In this document: positions 36,222 through 44,054 of the stretch, piece after piece
How the letters are laid out: each line of letters begins with the position of its first letter
Numbering within the stretch: the first letter of the stretch is position 1
Origin: Rhodothermales bacterium
Lineage (GTDB): Bacteria > Bacteroidota > Rhodothermia > Rhodothermales > Bin80
Reading direction: 5' to 3'
DNA: 64,000 bases
NCBI GenBank assembly: GCA_958296045.1
Contig: CATQHT010000003.1
Location: 135,246 to 199,245 of the forward strand
Program-made: the position numbers and the translations under genes
Notes under the pieces: model-generated
The model's database searches: none
Seen by the model: the letters and a program-made list of their open reading frames with translations, nothing else
What the model was told of the DNA's origin: nothing

Positions 36222-36510
36222 GAGCAGGCGTCACGGTTTAAGGTACGGGAATTGTGTCGTTTGGAGTCGGATCCGAGTCGTATGCCGGCACTAAGGGCTC
36301 GTCCATAAATAACTTTCCCATCCTGAATGAAGTCAACCTCTCCAGGAGTCCAATTTGGCAGACTAGGGGAGGTAAATCGCGATCTGGCAGATGATGTTTG
36401 GGTAGTCAGGCATCTGTTGGCATCCGAGCAGAGGCCAGCGTTTCGCTGGGGTAGATGTCGTAGTTCCACTGAGGTAGCGTCTCGCTACGGTTAATGTTCA
36501 CCTTTACCAT
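36222..36510. other. Gap between the TIGR02206 gene and the IS110 fragment
   Basis: About 290 bp. On the minus strand a frame reads LPNWTPGEVDFIQDGKVIYG, which may be remains of a transposase-like gene, but I cannot assign it. The promoter of the TIGR02206 unit should lie here. Confidence 0.25.
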
Positions 36511-37173
36511 CTGGTGTAGTACGGACACTTGCAACCGAACGGACGATATGTGAGTGGAGTTCACATGACTGTCACGGAACCGCTCACGGGAAAGGGGACC
36601 TGGCTGAGTCGACGACTGATCAAACTGGTGTTCGCGTGCTTAGGTCGGCAGAGCCAACCGTAACGCCTGATATCGATTTCGACGGGAGCTACCATAATCT
36701 GATTTCGCGGGCTCGCCACAAGGGCTACCGCACAGTGGATACATGGATTCTCCATCCGTGCTCAGGATCCCCCTTCCCGGGAGGGGCTCAGGTTGAAGCG
36801 GTGATACGTGGTTCCTGAGACGGTGCCGCCACTGGCGGCACCGTCTGCATAGCTTCCCAGAGAAAGCCGGTAAGTTCGCGTGCAACGGCCACGATAGCTT
36901 TCGACGGTGCCTTGCGATATACCAGCCGCTAGTACCGTTTGTGGAGTCGTTGCTGGGCCCGCCAACTAATGGCAATCACGGCCGGCGTGCAGTGCTCCTG
37001 GCGACGGCTCAAGGCCACGCTGCGCCGCGGAGGATGCGTGTATTTCCACGCCGCAGAGACCAGCGCCCTACGAGCAAAAGCGTTCCCTATCTTCGTAATA
37101 GGACCAGGTCGAGTGCGGCTTCCAGAAGAGTGTTCCGAAGGTACGAGCCCAACGTACGCCATCAGGGACTTAG
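36511..37173 (-). pseudogene. IS110-family element copy 1, 3' half (noncoding end plus transposase C-terminus)
   Basis: Bases 36511-37173 are nearly identical to 43778-44437 of the second IS110 copy, differing at scattered positions. They include the 3' noncoding end (36511 to about 36785) and the transposase C-terminal codons, for example MAYVGLVPSEHSSGSRT and KIGNAFARRALVSAAWKYT. A base change at about 36933 creates a TAG in the transposase frame (RY* instead of RYQRLVHRK). The copy breaks off at 37173, where an IS1634-type element is inserted, and resumes at 39523. Confidence 0.8.
36819..36845. repeat. Perfect 12-bp inverted repeat in IS110 copy 1
   Basis: GACGGTGCCGCC, a 3-base loop ACT, then GGCGGCACCGTC. 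The same hairpin is at 44086-44112 in copy 2. It falls at the very end of the transposase frame and beside the conserved noncoding end, so it could be part of a structured RNA or an end of the coding region. Confidence 0.75.
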
Positions 37174-37432
37174 CTCGACTTTGTCACTTGTAGTGAAGTG
37201 AGAGGTCGGACCTCCCCTGTCCCCGTTTTTGGGGGCGTTTTTCCGGGTGCTATGGAGCCTTTCTGATTACCGGAGCGGTCGGTGGTGGCTTAGGGGGTGT
37301 TCGCCCCTGTCTTGCGTGTCCTTCGTCGTATTGGGGCCCCTTGATCGGGTCTCATCTGTCCGAATCGGACACAGCTCACGCTACTCCTTCTGGAGTGGGT
37401 ACTGGCGTGAGGCATGGGGGGCGTCACAGCAT

Positions 37433-39223
37433 TCATGAATCAGGAGGTTTTTTCAGATCGTTCGGCTCACTGGAGTATTCCTCCTTGCTTCTTGTCGCCG
37501 CGGGATCGTAGCTCATGCCCAGACAATGGACGATCCGCTGCAAGCATGGCGTCAACTTCTGATCCACTTTGAGGACGATATAGCGGTGCTTACTCTTTGG
37601 TAGCACCGTGGTAATCCGATGGATCCGGTTGAGTTTGAAGCGGAGCGCATTCCAGCTTTCATGGACATGGTTGGCCTTGAGCTTGGTGCGGATCAAATGG
37701 GACACGTGGTAGGCCAGCACGGTAATGAACAGATGTCCTTCAATCCGCTCATCTTTGCTGTGATAGATAGGCCGTAATCCCAGGTCGGACTTCATGACTC
37801 GGAACGTGGCCTCAATTTCCGTGAGCCGCCAGTAGGTGCGCGCAATCTTTTTGGCAGACCAGGTGGTATGGCTGGTGCTGAGCACATACCCTCCGGCGGC
37901 CTGGGTTTTTTTCTGATGGGAGGTACGCTTGCTAAACGTGACCGATGCGGCACGCTGTGTCCCCTCCTTCTGCTTCACCTCAACCTCATACAGGTGGGCC
38001 ACCGACTTGTACTTCTCCTGCAGGCGACCAACCTTGCGTTCGACTTTCTTGATATTTTTCAGGCGTCTGGGCACGGGCAGTCCCTCATGGAGGTATTGCA
38101 GTGCCGCTTCAAACTGGTCGCATTTGGTCTGCAAGATCTGCTCGTCGGTGGCCTGCCGGGCTTCACTGTGTACATAGACGCGCACTACTCCCTCCTCCTC
38201 GGGGAGCTTCCAAGCCCGGACTTTCACCTCATTAGCGGTTACAAACTCTTGATCGGGTGCCTGGGTGGGCACAGGAGGCACCCTTTTTCGCTCCACACAG
38301 ATCCAGTTGAGGTTGTTGTCCTTCAAGTACGCCAGATTTGCTTTGGTGGCAATACCGGCATCCATGATGATGGTGGGCGTCGCTCCGTTCAGGTTCTCTA
38401 TGGCCTTTTGGAGCGTAGCCGGCTCGCTCGCGTTGCCAGGTAGAATCTCCACACCGCGCGGGAATCCCGAGGCATCGAGCGTCAGCGCCAGCGTGACCAG
38501 AGGACAATCGCTCCGCTTCTCTTTGCTGCGCCCACGACGAAGGAGTTCTCCTTTCTCCCGACCGTGATAAAAGGCATTTGTTAGATCATAAAACACGATC
38601 GTCTCGTCAAAATCCAACACCCTCTTTGTGTTTCCAAAGAGGCGGTTCATGATCTCATGCCGGTGCTTGTGCAACCGGTCTGAGCATCGGTACAGCATGC
38701 TCAGACTTGGCTCCTGGAGGTTCAGCAGCTCCAGGATACTGGAGGTCTCCGTCATCCACTTATGGGTGCGCCGTTCACTGCCGGGACAGAGCATGCGTCC
38801 GACGATCAACGCACAGGCGAGTTTGATATGATTTTCGGGAAACTCGAGTTCACGCAAGAGTTCTTCCATGCCCAGCAGTTCGAGCGCTTGCAGCGCTAGG
38901 CGCTCGCCTCCGACGGTTTTGGCGTCGGGGTTGTAGACCTTATCTGTGAGAATGGTGTCGCGACCATCCGGGTGTTTTGCATTGATGTCGAAGCCTTGGT
39001 CCAGGAGTCGTTTGACGATGTCATCGACCGCGTTCTTCAGGTGCTCGTCCTCTTCCTGTACGGAGAGGCGAGCTTGTCCTTTCAGTCGGGCGGTGACCTG
39101 CTTGGCGAGTTCGGGCCAGTCTTGCTTAGGGATACTGAAATCCCGTCCGAGGTTGAGTAGGGTACGGTGGGTGGATTGTCCTTCGACGCGTACGGATTGA
39201 AGGAGCGCGAATGAGGTTCGCAC
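37433..39223 (-). CDS. IS1634-family transposase
   Basis: The frame encodes 596 residues from a GTG at 39223. Family features are the N-terminal EGQSTHRTLLNLGRDF, the first catalytic Asp in ETIVFYDLTNAFYHGREKGE (quoted at limit), TIIMDAGIATKANLAYLKDN, and the C-terminal TYWRLTEIEATFRVMKSDLG then LRPIYHSKDERIEGHLFI, holding the catalytic Glu. It is probably an intact DDE transposase. The typical N-terminus FVRASNYRRKNGQV is encoded in frame upstream (to about 39265) with no ATG, so the true start may be an alternative codon there or the start may have been lost. Confidence 0.9.
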   Translation of the reverse strand: MRTSFALLQSVRVEGQSTHRTLLNLGRDFSIPKQDWPELAKQVTARLKGQARLSVQEEDEHLKNAVDDIVKRLLDQGFDINAKHPDGRDTILTDKVYNPDAKTVGGERLALQALELLGMEELLRELEFPENHIKLACALIVGRMLCPGSERRTHKWMTETSSILELLNLQEPSLSMLYRCSDRLHKHRHEIMNRLFGNTKRVLDFDETIVFYDLTNAFYHGREKGELLRRGRSKEKRSDCPLVTLALTLDASGFPRGVEILPGNASEPATLQKAIENLNGATPTIIMDAGIATKANLAYLKDNNLNWICVERKRVPPVPTQAPDQEFVTANEVKVRAWKLPEEEGVVRVYVHSEARQATDEQILQTKCDQFEAALQYLHEGLPVPRRLKNIKKVERKVGRLQEKYKSVAHLYEVEVKQKEGTQRAASVTFSKRTSHQKKTQAAGGYVLSTSHTTWSAKKIARTYWRLTEIEATFRVMKSDLGLRPIYHSKDERIEGHLFITVLAYHVSHLIRTKLKANHVHESWNALRFKLNRIHRITTVLPKSKHRYIVLKVDQKLTPCLQRIVHCLGMSYDPAATRSKEEYSSEPNDLKKPPDS

Positions 39224-39380
39224 CTGGCCGTTTTTGCGGCGGTAATTAGAGGCTCGTACGAAGATGGCGCTGCGCGTCTGGTCCGGGGTGGTGTTACGGC
39301 GCCGATCGCGGCGCGTTCCCGGAGGCCCTATCTATTTCACTACAACGCGATCGGCGACAATATCGACGAAAAACGGCGCT

Positions 39381-39522
39381 GAAATCGGCCTGCTAGGAGG
39401 AAAACGAAGAAAAACGAGGCCCCGCCGTCAGCCTGAGTGACAAAGATGGCCGAAATCGGCCCTCCAGGCGGATAATTGAGGGCGAACGAGGCCCCGCCGT
39501 CAGCCCGAGTGCCAAAGATGGG
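39381..39522. repeat. 71-bp tandem duplication at the right end of the IS1634 element
   Basis: Two units beginning GAAATCGGCC (39381 and 39452) and ending CAAAGATGG are about 80% alike, sharing CGAGGCCCCGCCGTCAGCC. The unit contains the terminal inverted repeat, so the element carries two candidate right ends, at about 39449 and 39522. Confidence 0.75.
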
Positions 39523-39682
39523 TTAGGATGTGCGAAACGGCGGATGTCTCCCAGTTCACAGGCCAACTGCATGGCTGTAAAGAGAGCGATGCCGCGGAAG
39601 CCTTGCAGTTCCTGTACCGTTCGCTGGTATCGGGAGGTTTTTGAAATCTCTGCGATTCGGTCTTCTACCTGGCGGATCTGGG
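39523..39682 (-). pseudogene. IS110 copy 1, remaining internal segment
   Basis: Bases 39523-39682 continue the IS110 transposase sequence interrupted at 37173 and match copy 2 at 44434-44596, encoding QIRQVEDRIAEISKTSRYQR and TVQELQGFRGIALFTAMQLA. The match stops abruptly after GGATCTGGG, so the transposase N-terminal half and the left end are deleted. Confidence 0.8.
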
Positions 39683-39768
39683 GGAGGTGAGCCATTATTA
39701 GTGGAAACGCGGCTTCACGGGAGAGGGAGGGATGTCTGAATTCCCTTACCACATCGCCCTCTTTATCG

Positions 39769-40752
39769 ATGCCACTAGCTGAACAGAATCCTGTAACACC
39801 CACGGTATTCGGCGACGCTTTGGCGGGTGTCGGCGACTGGAGGTTGTATCTATTGAAGCAATGCAACCTGATAATTGAGCTTCTGGGTCGCGAGTGGCCC
39901 GATCCTCCATTGCAATCTCTGGTGGCGGCTGACGATGCGGGTTCAGAGACCCAGGGAAACACAGATGGTAAGTCGGTTGCACCATTATGCTCGACATGTG
40001 GTAACGATTCCGAGCATCAAGAGAAAGCTGAAGATCCGCTCTTATCGGATTATCGGCTGGAAGCAGACCATGCGGATCGTGTTTATGAGGAGTTTTGCAC
40101 ACGCTCGTTTACTGACGAGAACTTCGTGGCTCTCTGGATGAGGGCCCCATACGTCCAGGCGGTGCAATACACCTTCGTTGTGGGCGTCACGGAAGCCGGG
40201 TATAAGCGGATATTGAGCCTGGCAGCCTGCTCGTTGCAGCATACGGAGGCATTAGAGGGAATGCTGGAGCAGCTTGCGCGCCGCGGGTTGCGCATGAGCG
40301 AGAGCCAGTTGTACGTAATACCGGGCGCCGTGGGGCTCAGGCGGGCGTTGTTGGCCCACTCTGGTGACCGCATCGTTGTGCAGCGCTGCCTTGCTGAGAA
40401 GCGTGCGCGGGTACTGAGCTTTCTGCCGCAGGAGTATCGTCTGAAGGTGGGCCGTGCGCTGCATCATGCATGGGGCGCGGTGGAATATGGTGACGCTCTT
40501 GGGGCCCTGAAGCGGCTGCAACAACGGGTGCACCGCATCAATGAGTCGGCTGGCCGCGCATTGGCCAAAGGGCTGGAAGAGACGCTCACCTTGCACTGTG
40601 CCGGGGCCTATGTGGCATTGGGGCGCAGCTTAGCGACGACGCGCGTGATTACCCGTTTGGCGCAGCGACTCTGTGGGCGCCTGTGTCAACGCTCAGACTG
40701 GATGCCATCGGATCAGCGCCGTACCTTTATGGCCCTTGACCTGATTGCATAG
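39769..40752 (+). CDS. IS256-like transposase homologue lacking the expected catalytic residues
   Basis: The intact 327-residue frame aligns by eye with the middle and end of IS256/Mutator-type transposases: RVYEEFCTRSFTDENFVALW, VVGVTEAGYKRILSL, LARRGLRMSESQLYVIPGAV, VVQRCLAEKRARVLSFLP, RINESAGRALAKGLEETLTL and LGRSLATT. Where the family has LDG (first Asp) this has MRA (about residues 124-126); VIDGAKGL is VIPGAVGL (Pro185); and the NxIES/NCIEN Glu is Thr295 in RVITRL. All three DDE positions thus appear substituted while the frame stays open. The first 95 residues are not family-like and hold CSTC. It is either domesticated or a slowly decaying relic. It lies between IS110 debris and the WD40 gene. 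Confidence 0.7.
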   Translation: MPLAEQNPVTPTVFGDALAGVGDWRLYLLKQCNLIIELLGREWPDPPLQSLVAADDAGSETQGNTDGKSVAPLCSTCGNDSEHQEKAEDPLLSDYRLEADHADRVYEEFCTRSFTDENFVALWMRAPYVQAVQYTFVVGVTEAGYKRILSLAACSLQHTEALEGMLEQLARRGLRMSESQLYVIPGAVGLRRALLAHSGDRIVVQRCLAEKRARVLSFLPQEYRLKVGRALHHAWGAVEYGDALGALKRLQQRVHRINESAGRALAKGLEETLTLHCAGAYVALGRSLATTRVITRLAQRLCGRLCQRSDWMPSDQRRTFMALDLIA

Positions 40753-40929
40753 GTCGCGCTTCAAAGTTAAATTGGGGGAGTATCCCCGTAACGTCTGTCA
40801 AGCATCTAAATTTAAAATCGCTGTCGACCTGGAGAGATTCTGGAGTTGAAATCGAAGCCTCTGGAGGTCACTTCAGCGAACGAGCCTGACACGATGTGAC
40901 AAGATGTCCATTCAACTGGCGAGACCGAG

Positions 40930-42831
40930 ATGAGAACACTGGAACGCACTACTGCCTTAGCTATCGCATGCGCGCTGCTGGTCGGCTGTGCCGCGCCCGA
41001 TGCAAATGATGGGCCGCGTACGGCGGTGGTGGTCGCGGCCCCAGCAATTGGCCAACCGATTTGGACTACGCCCTTGCAGGGTGTAGGGGGGGTATTCTGC
41101 GTGGCATTTTCGTCCAACGGTACGCGCCTAGCCTCTGGATCGGCCGACATGACCGTCCGCTTGTGGGATGTGGCCACGGGCGAAGAGATGCGTCGGTTTG
41201 AGGGCCATACGAATATTCTACCGTCCGTGGCGTTTTCGCCCGACGGGACGCGCCTGGCCTCTGGATCGGCCGACATGACCGTCCGCTTGTGGGATGTGGC
41301 CACGGGCGAGGAGGTCCGCCGGTTCGAGGGCCACACGAATGGGGTACTTACGGTGGCGTTTTCGCCCAACGGTACGCGCTTAGCCTCTGGGTCGCGCGAT
41401 GGTACCGCCCGACTGTGGGATGCGGCCACGGGCGAAGAAGTGCGCCAGTTCAAGCGCTACGCGGACTTTGTGTACTCCGTGGCATTCTCGCCCGACGGCA
41501 CACGCCTAGCCTCTGGATCGTCCGATGGTATGGTCCGCTTGTGGGATGTGGCCACGGGCGATGAGGTCCACCGGTTCAAGGGACACGCGGACTTTGTGTA
41601 CTCCGTGGCATTCTCGCCCGACGGCACACGCCTAGCCTCTGGATCGCGCGACAGAACCGTACGTCTGTGGGATATGCACACAGGCGAAGAAGTGCACCGG
41701 TTCGACGGCCACACGGATTGGGTTTCTTCCGTTGCGTTTTCGTCCGACGGTGACCGCCTGGTTTCTGGATCGCGCGACAGAACCGTCCGTCTGTGGGATA
41801 TGCACACAGGCGAAGAAGTGCACCGGTTCGACGGCCACACGGATCATGTATGGTCCGTCGCATTTTCGCCCGACGGTAAGCGCTTGGCCTCTGGATCATC
41901 CGACAGTTCCACCCGACTGTGGAATGTGGCCACGGGCGATGAGATCCACCAGGTCGAGCACAGCCTTTATGAGTGGATAGCTTCCGTGGCATTTTCGCCC
42001 GACGGTAAGCGTTTGGCCTCTGGATCGTATCATGGTACCGTGAGGCTGTGGGATGTGGCCACGGGCGATGAGGTCCACCAGGTCGGGGACAACCCGGGTT
42101 ATGTAAAGTCCGTGACGTTTTCGCCCAACGGTAAGCGCCTGGCCTCTGCATCGACCGACAGTACCGTACGGCTGTGGGATGTGACCACGGGCGATGAGAT
42201 CCGCCGGTTCAAGAGCCACACAGATCAGGTATCGTCCGTGGCGTTTTCGCCCGACGGGACACGCCTGGTCTCTGCATCGCTCGACAGGACTGTCCGCATG
42301 TGGGATGTAGCCACAGGTGAAGAGGTCCGCCGGTTCGAGGGCCACACAGGTCAGGTATCGTCCGTGGCGTTTTCGCCCGACGGGACACGCCTAGCCTCGG
42401 CATCGACCGATGAAACCGCCCGAATATGGGATGTGGCCACGGGCGATGAGGTCCGCCGAGTCGAGGGCCATACGGACTGGGTACTTAGCGTGGCGTTTTC
42501 GCCCGACGGGACACGCCTGGTCTCTGCATCGCGCGACAGGACCGTCCGCATGTGGGATGTAGCCACGGGTGAAGAGGTCCGCCGGTTCGAGGGCCACATG
42601 GACTGGGTACTTAGCGTGGCGTTTTCGCCTGACGGGACGCGCATGGCCTCTGCATCGCGCGACAGGACCGTCCGCTTGTGGGATGTGGCCACGGGCAAGG
42701 AGGTTCGCTGGTTCAAAGGCCACATGAACTGGGTGCTTACCGTCGCATTCTCACCCGATGGGACGCGCATGGCTTCTGGATCGGCCGATGGTACCGCCCG
42801 ATTATGGGATATGGCCACGGGCATCAAGTAG
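40930..42831 (+). CDS. WD40-repeat lipoprotein with 14 near-identical repeats
   Basis: The 633-residue protein starts with a lipoprotein signal (LAIACALLVGC). After a short linker come 14 consecutive 42-residue WD40 repeats (repeat 7 has 43), each close to VAFSPDGTRLASGS then DRTVRLWDVATGEEVRRFEG and H. Fourteen blades fit two seven-bladed propellers. Such proteins are binding scaffolds; here it would face the periplasm or cell surface. The repeats are also highly alike as DNA, which points to recent expansion or gene conversion. No enzymatic domain is present. It sits alone in a mobile-element-rich stretch, 177 bp after the IS256-like gene. Confidence 0.92.
   Translation: MRTLERTTALAIACALLVGCAAPDANDGPRTAVVVAAPAIGQPIWTTPLQGVGGVFCVAFSSNGTRLASGSADMTVRLWDVATGEEMRRFEGHTNILPSVAFSPDGTRLASGSADMTVRLWDVATGEEVRRFEGHTNGVLTVAFSPNGTRLASGSRDGTARLWDAATGEEVRQFKRYADFVYSVAFSPDGTRLASGSSDGMVRLWDVATGDEVHRFKGHADFVYSVAFSPDGTRLASGSRDRTVRLWDMHTGEEVHRFDGHTDWVSSVAFSSDGDRLVSGSRDRTVRLWDMHTGEEVHRFDGHTDHVWSVAFSPDGKRLASGSSDSSTRLWNVATGDEIHQVEHSLYEWIASVAFSPDGKRLASGSYHGTVRLWDVATGDEVHQVGDNPGYVKSVTFSPNGKRLASASTDSTVRLWDVTTGDEIRRFKSHTDQVSSVAFSPDGTRLVSASLDRTVRMWDVATGEEVRRFEGHTGQVSSVAFSPDGTRLASASTDETARIWDVATGDEVRRVEGHTDWVLSVAFSPDGTRLVSASRDRTVRMWDVATGEEVRRFEGHMDWVLSVAFSPDGTRMASASRDRTVRLWDVATGKEVRWFKGHMNWVLTVAFSPDGTRMASGSADGTARLWDMATGIK
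41095..42828 (+). repeat. 126-bp tandem repeat array encoding the WD40 blades
   Basis: Fourteen units of 126 bp (one of 129 bp) follow each other without spacers. Blocks such as GTGGCGTTTTCGCCCGACGG and CTGTGGGATGTGGCCACGGG recur in nearly every unit. This size and the coding content exclude a CRISPR array. The array is a natural substrate for copy-number change. Confidence 0.9.
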
Positions 42832-43056
42832 CCCCGGGGTATTCTCGCACATAAGCGTGAACATGCTGGCATCGTACTTTTAGCACATGCTGCTGGGGCC
42901 TGCTTTGGGACGTACTTACGAATAACGTCAAGGGATCTTGCGGTCAGACCTAATCAGGTGTAGACAGGCGGACCAGATCCGGTGGTGCGGTGCGCTTTAC
43001 AGCGAAGAAACCGCAGGTGTTCTTTTACTTGAAGACTGAGCCTCTTGGATAATGCA

Positions 43057-43127
43057 TAATCCGATCCAAGCTGGACACCCATTCCGATCCAAATTGGACG
43101 GGTAATCCGAGGTAAGCTGGACACTTG
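43057..43127. repeat. IS21-type end, set A
   Basis: Three spaced copies of a motif related to TCCGATCCAAGCTGGAC lie in 71 bp, the multiple-repeat terminus expected of IS21-family elements. A direct copy of the whole block lies at 43344-43413. Confidence 0.6.
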
Positions 43128-43273
43128 TGGAGGGCTGCTGGCGCCTGTCTCGGGGCTGAGTAGAGGCCTTTACGGGTGTGTGGTCTTGCCTAGTAGCAGC
43201 GGAGCAGTGGCGGTGTCGGAGGTGAACCGTCAGCCGGTTAATATCAGGGACTCAATTACCAACCGAGTCTCTG

Positions 43274-43343
43274 ATGTTTTACAAGCGAGTGGTAATGCGA
43301 GCGATTAGGGACGTGCTCCGGCCGCATTTCCGGGAGAGGTGCG
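43274..43343 (+). pseudogene. istA: IS21 IstA N-terminal relic
   Basis: ATG 43274 begins MFYKRVVMRAIRDVLRPHF, resembling the first helix of IS21-family IstA transposases. After about 23 codons the frame runs into the second terminal-repeat block, so all catalytic parts are missing. It lies inside set A in the position expected for istA next to its left end. Confidence 0.5.
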
Positions 43344-43413
43344 TAATCCGACGAATTCGTGCACCCAATCCGATCCAAGCTGAACGGGTAATCCGAGGTA
43401 AGCTGGACACCCG
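43344..43413. repeat. IS21-type end, set B
   Basis: Seventy bases about 75-80% like set A, in the same orientation. Relative to the IstB relic on the minus strand just downstream it is placed as that element's own end. Sets A and B may therefore be ends of two different or rearranged IS21 copies. Confidence 0.55.
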
Positions 43414-43492
43414 CACTGGAGGTTGTCCAGCCGCGTTATGATAGTGACGTAAGCTGCCATGCCCTGTGGTTGCTGGGAGTTTGTGTTTAGAA

Positions 43493-43630
43493 TCAAGATG
43501 AGTTTTCGGGGTTTTCTGGCACGTTCACGTTAGCCATTTGCTTACGCATCGAGTCGCCGGTCAGCTGGATGCGGGGCGCGTTGTGGACGAGGCGATCCAG
43601 GATAGCATCGGCGAGCGTAGGATTTTCCAT
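43493..43630 (-). pseudogene. istB: IS21 IstB C-terminal relic
   Basis: The minus strand encodes [19 protein letters not shown] then [13 protein letters not shown] and a stop, the C-terminal signature of IstB ATPase helper proteins of IS21 elements. A TAA lies two codons before this ATG, so the Walker motifs are gone. Confidence 0.75.
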
Positions 43631-43778
43631 GGCCTGTTAATGCGCCAGCGATTCTAAATTTGGGTGCATCTAGGATTTACGGGAATGCCTGTTCAGCAGA
43701 CGATATGTGTATGATGGGTGTATGGACTGGCAATACCGGTCCAGCGATGCCCTGCTATAGAGTGCTATTGTCTTTCAC

Positions 43779-44054
43779 TGGTGTAGTACGGACACTTGCA
43801 ACCGAACGGACGATATGTGCGTGGAGTTCACATGACTTTCACGGAACCGCTCTCGGGAAAGGGGACCTGGCTGAGTCGACGACTGATCAAACTGGTGTTC
43901 GCGTGCTTAGGTCAGCAGAGCCAACCGTAACGCCTGATATCGATTTCGACGGGAGCTACCATAATCTGATTTCGCGGGCTCGCCGCAAGGGCTACCGCAC
44001 AGTGGATACATGGATTCTCCATCCGTGCTCAGGATCCCCCTTCCCGGGAGGGGC
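43779..44054 (-). ncRNA. Candidate bridge RNA region of the IS110-family element
   Basis: About 275 bp of noncoding DNA between the transposase stop and the element end is preserved in both copies with only about ten differences. It holds short inverted repeats, for example ATGGA/TCCAT around TTC and CCCCTTCCCGGGAGGGG. IS110-family elements carry a bridge RNA in a noncoding end; in the IS1111 group it lies 3' of the transposase, as here. This is an inference from position and conservation; no RNA fold was computed. Confidence 0.4.

Larger units (their letters stand above)
37174..39522 (-). mobile_element. IS1634-family insertion inside IS110 copy 1
   Basis: The interruption of IS110 copy 1 is exact: comparing with copy 2 leaves TTAG on both sides (37170-37173 and 39523-39526), consistent with a target duplication of at least 4 bp. 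Imperfect terminal inverted repeats are visible: CTTTGTCACT near the left end (37179) and its complement AGTGCCAAAG near the right end, with a perfect AGTGACAAAG at 39436. The insert is 2349 bp, long for this family, partly because the right end is tandemly duplicated. Noncoding arms of about 260 and 300 bp flank the transposase gene. Confidence 0.75.

Noticed and set aside
39393-39962. A 189-residue minus-strand frame joining IS110 and IS1634 end DNA
   Set aside because: It is a chimera produced by the insertion junction and the tandem end repeat, not a gene.
41095-42828. Regular tandem repeats that could be mistaken for a CRISPR array
   Set aside because: Units are 126 bp with no spacers and encode WD40 blades in an open frame.
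40812-42872. Several long open frames on the minus strand and other plus frames across the WD40 gene
   Set aside because: They arise from the repeat composition of the WD40 gene and have no family signature or start context.
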